This document shows, one piece after another, positions 52,575-60,758 of a stretch of 64,000 nucleotides of DNA (the stretch's first letter is position 1; every line of letters starts with the position of its first letter). This DNA comes from Heyndrickxia acidicola (GTDB lineage Bacteria; Bacillota; Bacilli; Bacillales; Bacillaceae_C). Below the pieces are notes generated by a model that ran no database searches, was not told the DNA's origin, and worked only from the letters and a program-made list of their open reading frames with translations. The stretch is from NCBI RefSeq assembly GCF_001636425.1, contig NZ_KV440953.1, forward strand, positions 4,150,001 through 4,214,000. Direction: 5' to 3'. Made by a program: the position numbers and the translations under genes.

Positions 52575-52676
52575 GTCACGACATTTCTTATGATAAACTT
52601 ACGACAAAACTAATTGAAGGATAATGACCTTGGAGGATTCTTTATTAAAACATTTATAATTTTGGAGAGTGCAGAA

Positions 52677-53069
52677 ATGAAAAGAATATTAACTATATTT
52701 CTTTTAGGAGCAGCAATAACTTTATCAGCATGTGGTCATTCTGCACAAACACAAACACAAACACAAACACAAAAAAGCAAAAAAGAAGTTAAACCAGCTA
52801 ATGTAACAAAATTAAATACTTCAACTAATAAAGTTGATAAAAAGTTAACAACATCTATTAAGGATGAAAAAGGTGTCATCTCTGGACAAACCTATGTTCA
52901 AGGTAAGCTGGCTATTGGGACACTATTGCTTGATAAAAAAGTAACGGATTCACAGGCAAAGGCATTAGCGAATAAATACTTACAAGAATTAAAGAAACAG
53001 TACAAAGACAAAAAAATAAATGTGCAAGCCGTTCGCAACGGGAAAAATATTGTGAATTTAAAAGGATGA
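52677..53069 (+). CDS. Small lipoprotein with a QT repeat
   Basis: I place the start at ATG 52677 behind TTGGAGAG. The 130-residue protein has a lipoprotein signal (lipobox L-S-A-C near 16-19), then a linker of alternating glutamine and threonine (H-S-A-Q-T-Q-T-Q-T) encoded by ACAAAC repeats, and a lysine-rich C-terminal domain with D-S-Q-A-K-A-L-A-N-K-Y-L-Q-E-L-K-K. It would sit on the outer face of the membrane. The 6-bp repeat could vary in copy number without changing the frame. Function unknown. Confidence 0.75.
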   Translation: MKRILTIFLLGAAITLSACGHSAQTQTQTQTQKSKKEVKPANVTKLNTSTNKVDKKLTTSIKDEKGVISGQTYVQGKLAIGTLLLDKKVTDSQAKALANKYLQELKKQYKDKKINVQAVRNGKNIVNLKG

Positions 53070-53075
53070 TTGGAG

Positions 53076-53107
53076 AGTCGAGGATAAATCCTTGGCTTTT
53101 CTTTTTT
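53076..53107 (+). terminator. Terminator of the lipoprotein gene
   Basis: GAGTCGAGGA/TCCTTGGCT stem, with G-U pairs, then TTTTCTTTTTT. Confidence 0.65.
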
Positions 53108-53223
53108 CCCTTTGCTCTATCTCTTAGAACATGTAGTTGATACTGATGGAAATGCACTAAACTTCTCTTCTACGGTTAAGTAATTAGATCTAGGGTAGGT
53201 TGTGTGCATCCTTATATTAATCG

Positions 53224-53266
53224 AAAAGCTCTGTCGAGAAAAATCTCCGCAGGGCTTTTCTTTTTG
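53224..53266 (+). terminator. Extra terminator hairpin
   Basis: AAAAGCTCTG/CAGGGCTTTT stem plus T-run in the gap before the NERD gene; no gene end lies directly before it. Confidence 0.65.
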
Positions 53267-53382
53267 ATAGTGAGTAGGTTACAAAACTTTATTAGAAATG
53301 GATATTAAGAATCCATTTTCAAATGTCGATATTATTAATATTAGACATGACTGATCTCATACTAGGAAAAGAAGGGTTTTGA

Positions 53383-54075
53383 ATGATATCTAAATTATTT
53401 GCAAAACTCAGTAAAAAAGAAATAGAAAAACCCCCAACTGTTGTAGAGAAACCTAAGAAAAAGGAATCAAGAATATCTCCGTCGAGAATTGGAGAGCTAG
53501 GAGAATACAAAATCAATATCCAACTAGACCAACTTCCTAGAGAGTGTAGATACATAAGTGATGTGTTGCTTGCTAACCCTAAATCCAAATCAGGATACTC
53601 CCAGATTGACCACGTTATTCTTACTCCTTATGGTGTCTTTGTTATTGAGGCGAAGAACTATACAGGAACAATTTACGGAGCTAGAGATAGAGCCAAATGG
53701 TCAGTAAATGGTAAGTTTCCAATGAATAACCCATTCCATCAGAATTTCGGTCATATCCAAGCTATCCGGACATTACTGGATATTCAAAGCTCTAATATGA
53801 TATCAATGATCTCTTTTACAAGAAGATGTACGTTTAAGGTTGATCGTGAACTAAGAAATATACAATCAAATGATTTAATCCTGTACGATACGGAGCTAAC
53901 GGAGTTCATTACTAGGAAATTAAATGTCCTGCGATTACAGTTAAAGACTCCGATATTCACTGATGGTAAAGTACAAGATATGTATAAGGTATTGAAGGAA
54001 CAAAATATAACCGACAAGAAAGTAAGGGAACTCCATATAGAAAAGATTAATGGAAAAGTAAATATATCCAATTAA
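53383..54075 (+). CDS. NERD-domain protein (nuclease-related)
   Basis: The 230-residue protein has a lysine-rich N-terminus and a NERD domain (about 35-150). The core of the restriction-endonuclease-like fold is visible: G-E-L-G-E-Y near 38, the D of Y-S-Q-I-D-H-V-I near 73 and E-A-K of V-I-E-A-K-N-Y near 88. It may act as a DNA or RNA nuclease. It lies directly before the second S-layer-like gene, and a diverged 3' fragment of another NERD gene lies after that gene. ATG 53383 with GAAGGG upstream. Confidence 0.82.
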   Translation: MISKLFAKLSKKEIEKPPTVVEKPKKKESRISPSRIGELGEYKINIQLDQLPRECRYISDVLLANPKSKSGYSQIDHVILTPYGVFVIEAKNYTGTIYGARDRAKWSVNGKFPMNNPFHQNFGHIQAIRTLLDIQSSNMISMISFTRRCTFKVDRELRNIQSNDLILYDTELTEFITRKLNVLRLQLKTPIFTDGKVQDMYKVLKEQNITDKKVRELHIEKINGKVNISN

Positions 54076-54106
54076 GGTTGGATATAGAAACATAGGAGTA
54101 AAATGG

Positions 54107-54135
54107 TTTACTCAGGAAGATGTTTTAGGCATAAT
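54107..54135 (+). promoter_or_regulatory. Promoter of the second S-layer-like gene
   Basis: TTTACT at 54107-54112 and CATAAT at 54130-54135 with 17-base spacing. The positions correspond to the TTGACC/TATAAT promoter of the first copy, but both boxes are weaker. The leader from about 54090 to 54298 is similar to that of the first gene. Confidence 0.65.
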
Positions 54136-54298
54136 GGTCTTAGTGTGTTACCATTTTACTTGTTTTGTAAGTTGTTAGCATCTTTGGTTGGAATACAAAG
54201 GCATACATATGAAAAAGATGAAAAATCTTATCAAGCCTGTTTATACAGTAACTAACCAATGAAAGAATAGAAGGATAATAAGGGAGGAAATATCTACA

Positions 54299-56284
54299 AT
54301 GGCTCAATCTAAGTCTCGCAAACTTGTAACCGGAACCATTTCTGCAGCGGTTATCGCTAGTGCATTAGCACCGGTTGCTGTAAGTGCATCAGTAAAAGCA
54401 CCAAACGTAAAAACAGCAACTCCATTAAACGAAAAGCAAATCAAGGTAGTATTTGATAACGGTAAAACGGCAACGATTACTTTACCTTACCCCTTTAAAG
54501 ATGGTTCTACTGTAACGTCATTCACTTATGGTGGCCACTACTATAACTCAGTAAAACTAAGCACTTCATATGCACCCGGCGTAAAAACAGCAACAGCAAC
54601 AGGTCCAAAGCAAATCAATGTTGTGTTTACTGACGGCGTAACAAAAACGATTGACCTGCCTTATAATTTTAAAGCTGGATCTACTGTAGCGTCATTCACT
54701 TGCTTTGGCCACAGCTATAACTCAGTAGAACTAAGCACTCCATTTGTTGCAACTGTGAAATCAGCAACAGCAATAAATGAAAACTCAGGAAATTTGATTC
54801 ATATCCCTCGTGGGAAAATCAGGGTATTATTCGATAACGGTCAATCAGCTACAATAGCTTTACCTTATTACTTTAAAGATGGTTCTACAGTGACGTCATT
54901 CACTTATGCAGATCACTATTATCACGCAGTAAAACTAAGCACTCCATATGTTGCTACTATTAACGGCATTTATCCCTCTTTTATCGTAATTAACCAAGGT
55001 GACGACGCTACTAAGGCTCTTCCTACATACGTTTCTGAAGTCCTATCTAATAATGATTATAAAGGTGTAAACGTAACGTGGGATACTACTAAATTAGATG
55101 TTAACACTCCTGCAACTTACACTTTAACTGGTAAAGTTGATGGAATTGATAAAATTGCTTCTGTAATCGTAGTTGTTAAACCATTTACTCCACAAGCAAC
55201 TAGTGTAAATGCGATTAACTCTAATAACCAAGCAGTAACATTAGATGGTTCAACAGACGTAACTGCAAATTCAGCGATTACCATTAAATTTAATAAGCCT
55301 GTTGATGCATCAACTGTGAACGGAACGAACTTTAGAATTTATCAAGGTTCAACTCCTGTTGCAACAAAGGCTCCAACTATATCAGCTGACGGTTTAACCG
55401 TTACAGTTCAAGCATCAAATCCTTTTACAGCTGGAGATTCTTACATTCTTTCAGTTTCTGGTGTTAAAACACAAGATGGAAAGACGTTTACTTCTGCTAA
55501 CGCAGCATTTACAGTTAATAAGGCTTCCTATGTAACGAAAGTAGATGCAGAGGAAAACGATAACACTTTACTAAGCAATCCACTTGGATTAAGCGACGGA
55601 GATAATCTTGGAAGTGATTATGTAAATAAATTCAAAGTAACTTACAGTAACAATGTTGATTTCACGTCTGTTTCATCTAGAAACGTAATTTTATATGATT
55701 TTGATGCATCGGCAGATCGCCCGGTTCCGGTGCCTACAGCTTCTGTTACTTCTTTAGGTTCAGTTATTACACTAACTGTTGATCCGTTTTATAATGGTGG
55801 AACAGGAACTCTTATCCCAAACCACCGATATAAACTACAAGCAGTTGGTGTAAATATAGTTGATGGTACTAAAGCTGCTGACTTCAGCCGTGCTTTCACA
55901 ATTTCTAAACCTTTTGGATTAACTGCAAATCTTCTGGATGGAACTGATTTAGCAAAAAACCCAACTAATGTAAATGGAACGATTGCGCCTGTAGTTGACC
56001 CAAGCGGCTACACTAAACCAGGTTTTAAAGTGGTTCTAAATTCAAATACACCACTTGATGCAAGTACTGTTAATAACACAAATATTCAATTAGTTCAACA
56101 GGATACACAAATTGCAGTTCCAGCTAATATAACGTATGACAGTGCAAATCAGCGTATCGCTGTAGTCCCGAAATCCGACTTAACTGCTGGTAAAACGTAT
56201 AGTTTCTCTATTGGATCAGGGGTTAAAGATGTGTATGGTAATGCTGCAAAAGCTGTAGCGTATTCATTTACTACACAAAATTAA
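54299..56284 (+). CDS. S-layer-like Ig-repeat protein, probably truncated at the C-terminus
   Basis: The 661-residue secreted protein has a signal peptide (1-31), then three tandem repeats of about 58 residues (34-210; pattern L-P-Y-x-F-K-x-G-S-T-x-x-S-F-T-x-x-x-H-x-Y-x-x-V-x-L-S-T), the third with a 10-residue insert. A bacterial Ig-like region with A-T-Y-T-L-T-G-K-V-D-G and Big_5-type (S-layer SbsA-like) domains follows. It ends F-T-T-Q-N. The sequence after the stop still reads S-A-P-T-I-V-S-T-T-F-K, the start of another Ig-like domain, so the ancestral protein was longer. No SLH anchor is visible; the N-terminal repeats may do this job. Codon choice indicates very high expression. Confidence 0.8.
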   Translation: MAQSKSRKLVTGTISAAVIASALAPVAVSASVKAPNVKTATPLNEKQIKVVFDNGKTATITLPYPFKDGSTVTSFTYGGHYYNSVKLSTSYAPGVKTATATGPKQINVVFTDGVTKTIDLPYNFKAGSTVASFTCFGHSYNSVELSTPFVATVKSATAINENSGNLIHIPRGKIRVLFDNGQSATIALPYYFKDGSTVTSFTYADHYYHAVKLSTPYVATINGIYPSFIVINQGDDATKALPTYVSEVLSNNDYKGVNVTWDTTKLDVNTPATYTLTGKVDGIDKIASVIVVVKPFTPQATSVNAINSNNQAVTLDGSTDVTANSAITIKFNKPVDASTVNGTNFRIYQGSTPVATKAPTISADGLTVTVQASNPFTAGDSYILSVSGVKTQDGKTFTSANAAFTVNKASYVTKVDAEENDNTLLSNPLGLSDGDNLGSDYVNKFKVTYSNNVDFTSVSSRNVILYDFDASADRPVPVPTASVTSLGSVITLTVDPFYNGGTGTLIPNHRYKLQAVGVNIVDGTKAADFSRAFTISKPFGLTANLLDGTDLAKNPTNVNGTIAPVVDPSGYTKPGFKVVLNSNTPLDASTVNNTNIQLVQQDTQIAVPANITYDSANQRIAVVPKSDLTAGKTYSFSIGSGVKDVYGNAAKAVAYSFTTQN

Positions 56285-56349
56285 TCAGCACCAACGATTG
56301 TTAGTACAACATTCAAAGTGGTGCATCAAATGTTGATGTAACATCTGGT
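56285..56349 (+). pseudogene. Residual coding sequence of the lost C-terminal part
   Basis: Read on from the stop, these 65 bases give S-A-P-T-I-V-S-T-T-F-K and, after one lost base, S-G-A-S-N-V-D-V-T-S-G, a usual start of a Big_5 Ig-like domain. It then runs without gap into the NERD-type fragment. Confidence 0.65.
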
Positions 56350-56523
56350 AGGAAGTTAAATGTCCTTCGGCTACAGCTTAAGACGCAGATATTTACTTCG
56401 GGCAAAGTATATGAAATGTGCAAGTTATTGAAGAAACTAAACATAACAGATAGCAAAGTAAGGGAAATATATGTAAGGAAGATTGGTGGAAGGGATAATG
56501 GAGAAGAGCCCGATAATCGGTGA
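56350..56523 (+). pseudogene. 3' fragment of a second NERD gene
   Basis: The 174 bases translate in frame to R-K-L-N-V-L-R-L-Q-L-K-T-Q-I-F-T-S-G-K-V and on to TGA 56521-56523, and align with residues about 177-230 of the NERD protein at 53383. The two have diverged, so this is an old paralogue, not a copy of recent date. Its 5' part is gone. The rest of the gap, 56524-56743, shows nothing I can name. Confidence 0.8.
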
Positions 56524-56743
56524 GTAGGGGGAAGAACTTATATTTCACTAGTTAAGTTTATAATTGCATAGAATACCAACTTATGGTCTAATGGTAATGT
56601 AAATGAAGAAAAATATACCATTAAAATAGGAATTTATTCAATTTTTTCTAGTGAAAAGGGATTAAAAGATCTCCTCTATTTAGTAAAATTAATAGGAATA
56701 GTATTTAGTAAGTACAATAATTTATCTGAAGAAGGTGATGTGT

Positions 56744-57133
56744 ATGATCTCCTCTATTTCTTCCAATCTAAACTGGTATCCTTCTCTTTTCCAAAATACA
56801 AACCAAGCACAAAATAACGCCAATCAATCAAATTTATTTGGTATAACGAATGTAGATAGTTACGCTCAACAAAGTGTAAGTCAACAAAATTTAAATCAAA
56901 AAGATCAGCAATCTAGTAATCCTATTAATATGTACGATTTATTAAATAATATAAGCAATAATTCTTCTTTATATGGGATTACGAATATTGATGATTTTAC
57001 AAAGTTTAATTATCAATTGCAATCTAACCCGTCTTTAAGTCCATTAAACCAAGCAATGCAATCGTACCAAACCAATCAAGACTATACGAACAATATTTTT
57101 AATTCAAGTAGTTTATATAATCAAACAACCTAA
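56744..57133 (+). CDS. Asn/Gln/Ser-rich low-complexity protein
   Basis: I choose ATG 56744 behind GAAGGTGATG; an earlier ATG in the frame overlaps the site. The 129-residue protein has more than a third N, Q and S and almost no basic residues. Two segments are internal repeats: N-L-F-G-I-T-N-V-D-S-Y near 31 and S-L-Y-G-I-T-N-I-D-D-F near 75. No signal peptide or membrane helix. Its composition resembles aggregation-prone, prion-like or spore-coat-like proteins, but I do not recognise a family. A terminator lies about 105 bases downstream. Confidence 0.6.
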   Translation: MISSISSNLNWYPSLFQNTNQAQNNANQSNLFGITNVDSYAQQSVSQQNLNQKDQQSSNPINMYDLLNNISNNSSLYGITNIDDFTKFNYQLQSNPSLSPLNQAMQSYQTNQDYTNNIFNSSSLYNQTT

Positions 57134-57238
57134 TTAAAGTACAATGAAATAGGGAATATGTTTTGATAAGGCGGGAAGGGTAGGTTCCCCTCAAGCCAAT
57201 CAAAAGAAATGGCTAAAAAGTTTATATTGTGACACGAG

Positions 57239-57259
57239 GACCGAATGCGGTCTTTTTTT
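57239..57259 (+). terminator. Terminator after the N/Q-rich gene
   Basis: GACCG/CGGTC stem with a 4-base loop and seven T. Confidence 0.75.
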
Positions 57260-57275
57260 GTATTCTACAAAAAAT

Positions 57276-57398
57276 CAAATTGTTCAGGTGGATAAGTACG
57301 GGAACGTTAAGGGTGGAAAGACGACGGGCCATGCAGATATACTGGTAACCGTTACAACCAAGGATCATTTTGTATTGTATTTAACGGAACCAATTGAA
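57276..57398 (+). pseudogene. Remnant of a Big_2 (Ig-like) domain
   Basis: The frame reads Q-I-V-Q-V-D-K-Y-G-N-V-K-G-G-K-T-T-G-H-A-D-I-L-V-T-V-T-T-K (shown in steps), which fits the V-D-x-x-G-x-V...G-x-A-x-I-x-V-T pattern of Big_2 domains. It has no start codon or ribosome binding site and stops at 57398. It is the leftover of another surface-protein gene. Confidence 0.4.
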
Positions 57399-57481
57399 GG
57401 AAAAGTAAACCTAAGTAAAGGGAGATAATAAGTAGCTTTTATTCAAATTAGAAAAAACAATTAGCACTAAGCATAACTTCT

Positions 57482-57524
57482 AGGTTGAGCGATTGCCTTC
57501 GGGCATTATGCTCAACCTTTTTTA
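57482..57524 (+). terminator. Terminator hairpin
   Basis: AGGTTGAGC/GCTCAACCT stem, then T6, in the gap before the membrane-protein gene. No intact gene ends directly before it. Confidence 0.75.
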
Positions 57525-57749
57525 TAGGCATTCATGTAATTCAGAATCTACTTTAAAATTAATGAGAGGATATAATATCTATCTACTATTTAATAAAAAT
57601 GATTTACATATTTAGTAGTTTTATAGGTATATTTTACTTAGTTAGTATTTACTAATTGTTTGTTTATCTGTAAAATTATTCTAATAAGTATTTTGCAAGA
57701 AATATTATTCTTAAATAATCTGATACGTAATAAAAGATGAAAAATAAAA

Positions 57750-59146
57750 GTGGAGATGGAAGCGAGAGATGGGACAATGCAACAGAAAAAATCTTTTTTA
57801 CACATAAGCTCTATAATGTTATACATTTTGACTATTTATTTTTCCTATAAGAGTCCAACTTTCTTGTTAGCAGGTTTTATCATTTTTTTCTTGATTACCT
57901 CTTTAAAGATGCTATGGAAAATGGCCATTTTCATGGTGATTATTGGCGGACTTGTCGCTATTATCCCAATCCTTTCTCCATTGGTATTTCTATTGATGAT
58001 TTTCTTGTTTATCAAAAGGATTGACTTTGTGAAAAGAAATTGGCTTCCCATTAAGGCTGGAATGCTTATATATGGGAGTTCACTTCCTTTATATCTAAGA
58101 TGGAAGTTAGAAACGCAGCTTGGTGCAACCATGATTGAGCAGATCATAGTAGCAGCAATTGGAGGAATCATTTTACATAACCAACTTGTAAAAATGTATA
58201 ATCATGGCTACTCTACCCAAACAGCCTTGGGAATTATGGGGAGTGTACCTCTCGTCCTAATTTCATTTATTATGCCATTTCTAAAGTTACACTTATTTAA
58301 TGATGGGGGAATAGATGTATCGCATTTCGATGCTTCTCATTCTGTGGATGGTCATATGCAGCAGTTTGATGTAATCCATACAGATAATACTTCTATATCT
58401 AGCAATGCCACGTCTTCAACATATGATTCAGAACCTATTCTAAATACTGATCTCGGCGATCATTCAAACGCACCTGTATGGAAGGACTCTTATTCTTTAC
58501 AGCATCTTCACCTTCAGAATAAAGTAGATCAATATATAAAATATGCCCATAATCAAGTAGACCCACATGCTTTCCAAACTCAAGGTCCAATAGATATTGG
58601 GGGGGGGATAATTTAGATTCTCCATTAACCTTTCATCCTTCTATTCCATTGTATAACACATCTGCCGGAGATACGTTAACGGTGCACGATAATATTTTTA
58701 ATGGACAGGATTTTTATAACTCTAATAATCAAATAGTCTTTTCTACAAAAGCTAATATTTTTGGAGGGCAAGATTTATACTCGCATAGCGGAATAAAAAT
58801 TGCATACAGCCAGCCAAATATATTTGGCGGACATGATATATTTAATGATTATGGCCAGAAATTGTTATCGACCCATCCTAACCAACTTGGTGGAGAAGAT
58901 TATTATAATGGTGGAGAAATACATGTGGGTCATTCTCAGTCCAATGTTACGGGTGAATATACAATTTATAATAATCAAGGAATACAAATAGGGAATGTGC
59001 GATCTGTTATCCATGGACAACTAGGAATTATACATAACAATCATATTATGCTGGAAACAAGTGAAATAAAACATTACGGAAATTACTATATAGACGCTGA
59101 TGGCAATGCAGTGTATGACTATGAATATAAATGGGATACCGTTTAA
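57750..59146 (+). pseudogene. Membrane protein with six 21-residue repeats, split at a run of nine G
   Basis: The first frame (57750-58616, GTG start or ATG 57756/57777) encodes about 288 residues: five or six hydrophobic helices (20-190) and a histidine/aspartate-rich linker. It ends at TAG just after G9 at 58599-58607. One additional G would read on through D-N-L-D-S-P-L-T-F into the second frame, which encodes six repeats of 21 residues (N-x-F-G-G-x-D-x-Y-N and so on) up to 59146. Together they make a protein of about 465 residues. The repeats look like a short beta-solenoid. I know no family. It may be phase-variable, a pseudogene or an assembly error. Confidence 0.65.
58599..58607 (+). 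repeat. Homopolymeric run of nine G
   Basis: G9 is the longest G-run in the coding part of the window and lies exactly where the two frames of the repeat-containing membrane protein separate. Confidence 0.9.
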
Positions 59147-59172
59147 TCATTTTGACTGATATGATTGATAAT

Positions 59173-59224
59173 GGTGGTGACTCATATAGCCTGACATTTA
59201 ACAGGCTAGTGAGCCACCTTTTTT
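59173..59224 (+). terminator. Terminator after the repeat membrane-protein gene
   Basis: GGTGACTCATATAGCCTG pairs with CAGGCTAGTGAGCCACC (imperfect), then T6. Confidence 0.8.
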
Positions 59225-59331
59225 GGATTTTGAAAAAAATCGTATAGGTTGATGTAATATTTTGTGCATGAATGGAATGTTTCTAAGCATAATCCATTTC
59301 GACTATATAACTCTATTTATTTAAATCCACC

Positions 59332-59754
59332 CTAGTCCTTCCCGATTCTACTTTTATCCTTTACCATCTGCGCCACCCCCTGCCCAAACGACCAATTTTC
59401 CAAAGGTGTCTCGTTTAAGGTAATAAAAACATCCGCCGCTGAAATGTTTAATCGCTTCGAAACCGATGTTGCTAAGGCTTGATACAAACTTTTTTTCTGC
59501 TCGATGGTTCTGCCAGGTCCGCATGTGATGGCAATGTGAAGCATGTTTTCTGTTCGTTCTTCCCCATTTTCTAATAGATAGGAAGGATCCACAAACATAT
59601 TATGTGAAGGGTAGGGGATAAATAATTGAAAGTAATCCTTTTCTGGGACGTTAAAATGTTCCATTAATGCATAATGGATATCGAGGCTGATCTTTTTTAG
59701 TTTTTCTTGTTTGATGGAAAGGTCTTCTGAATAATAAACATGAACAAATGGCAT
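59332..59754 (-). CDS. Tautomerase family protein
   Basis: The 140-residue protein begins M-P-F-V-H-V-Y-Y; the proline after methionine is the catalytic base in the tautomerase (4-oxalocrotonate tautomerase/MIF) superfamily. The length is that of the fused two-module type. It has I-A-I-T-C-G-P-G-R-T near 73 and D-V-F-I-T-L-N-E-T near 108. It resembles B. subtilis YrdN. AAGGAGC lies before the ATG. It is 28 bases behind the DUF4865 gene on the same strand, so they form a two-gene operon divergent from a LysR gene. Confidence 0.83.
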   Translation of the reverse strand: MPFVHVYYSEDLSIKQEKLKKISLDIHYALMEHFNVPEKDYFQLFIPYPSHNMFVDPSYLLENGEERTENMLHIAITCGPGRTIEQKKSLYQALATSVSKRLNISAADVFITLNETPLENWSFGQGVAQMVKDKSRIGKD

Positions 59755-59782
59755 TTTTCTTCAGCTCCTTTTGAAATCGGGG

Positions 59783-60316
59783 TTAGTGTGAAATATGAAG
59801 AATTTCATACATAGGATGTCCGGTTATGGCGACTGCAGGTTTTTCCTCATAAAAATAAAACTCACTGAATCTCCATTTATCTGGATTATAAAGACATAAA
59901 CGGCCGAGGCTTTCTTCCGCATTCTCAAGCAATTTTATAGGGGCACCCACGAGTGATGGACTTTCAGGGATATCACCTGAGTTTTCGAGTACATATCGGC
60001 TTTTCTTAAAATCTTTTGCCAAGTGAATGGATAAAGGAATGCCAATCTGGATATGCTGCCAGCCGAATGAGTCTAAAATATTGTCATAAAAGCCTTCAAA
60101 TATAAATTGATTCATGCCTTGTGTGTCATTCCAAACATACAAAGGTGCATAGGAATTATAGGCATTTCCGTTCTTATTTGCTTCGGTTATTAAATAGGCC
60201 TTGAAAAGAAGTCCGGGAAAGCCGTCGGTCTTGTGGCCGTTGTCCTGCACCCTTTTTCTAATGATATCCATATCATAATTTCTTGGTAAAATAATCTTAT
60301 ATTGCATTTCAATCAT
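59783..60316 (-). CDS. DUF4865 family protein
   Basis: I choose ATG 60316, about 10 bases after AAAGGA. The 177-residue protein begins M-I-E-M-Q-Y-K-I-I-L-P-R-N-Y-D-M and has F-P-G-L-L-F-K-A-Y-L-I near 35 and Y-A-P-L-Y-V-W-N-D near 60, the signature of DUF4865. These proteins are usually found beside a LysR regulator and a tautomerase, as here. They may be monooxygenase-like, but this is not proven. The gene is first in the operon with the tautomerase gene. Confidence 0.8.
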   Translation of the reverse strand: MIEMQYKIILPRNYDMDIIRKRVQDNGHKTDGFPGLLFKAYLITEANKNGNAYNSYAPLYVWNDTQGMNQFIFEGFYDNILDSFGWQHIQIGIPLSIHLAKDFKKSRYVLENSGDIPESPSLVGAPIKLLENAEESLGRLCLYNPDKWRFSEFYFYEEKPAVAITGHPMYEILHISH

Positions 60317-60438
60317 GAAAAATTCATCCTTTCTCATCCTGATATATATGATCGTATCCTGAGGTGTAAGCCATGTAAAATAGGTATGTATGATGGGAGG
60401 TATCATTTAGAATGATGCCAGGTAAGGAGTGGAACGGA

Positions 60439-60660
60439 ATGGAACTAAATGATTTGGTCATCTTTAAAACGGTAATCCCGGAAGGATCTATAAGCAAAGC
60501 GGCAAAGGAGTTAGGATATCTCCAGCCAAATGTTACCGAGCGAATGAAAAAAGTTAAACAGGAGCTGGAAACAAAGCTATTCTTAGAGAAAGTAAAGGGG
60601 TATCCAGCCGATGAAATTCTTACAAGAAAGATCGGTCGAAATAGGCAATTCAATAAATAA
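60439..60660 (+). pseudogene. Truncated LysR regulator (HTH only)
   Basis: The frame reads M-E-L-N-D-L-V-I-F-K-T-V-I-P-E-G-S-I-S, a LysR winged helix nearly identical to that of the intact gene at 62086, but it diverges after about residue 50 and stops at 73 residues. The effector domain is gone. The AAGGAG site and the divergent position to DUF4865 are retained. Confidence 0.85.
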
Positions 60661-60710
60661 TAAAGGTATCAGTCACCACATGAATGTTTCACATGATGAC
60701 TGATACCCAT
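60661..60710. terminator. Bidirectional hairpin
   Basis: GGTATCAGTCA/TGACTGATACC stem between the LysR remnant and the convergent nitroreductase gene; T-runs are weak. Confidence 0.6.
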
Positions 60711-60758
60711 TTGCCTTTATATTCAAATGTTTTGGTTAATATTAGGAAAGGAAAAACC

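Noticed and set aside
52614-52676. Longer N-terminus for the lipoprotein
   Set aside because: The lipobox distance and the TTGGAGAG site fit the ATG at 52677; the upstream extension would bury the signal peptide.
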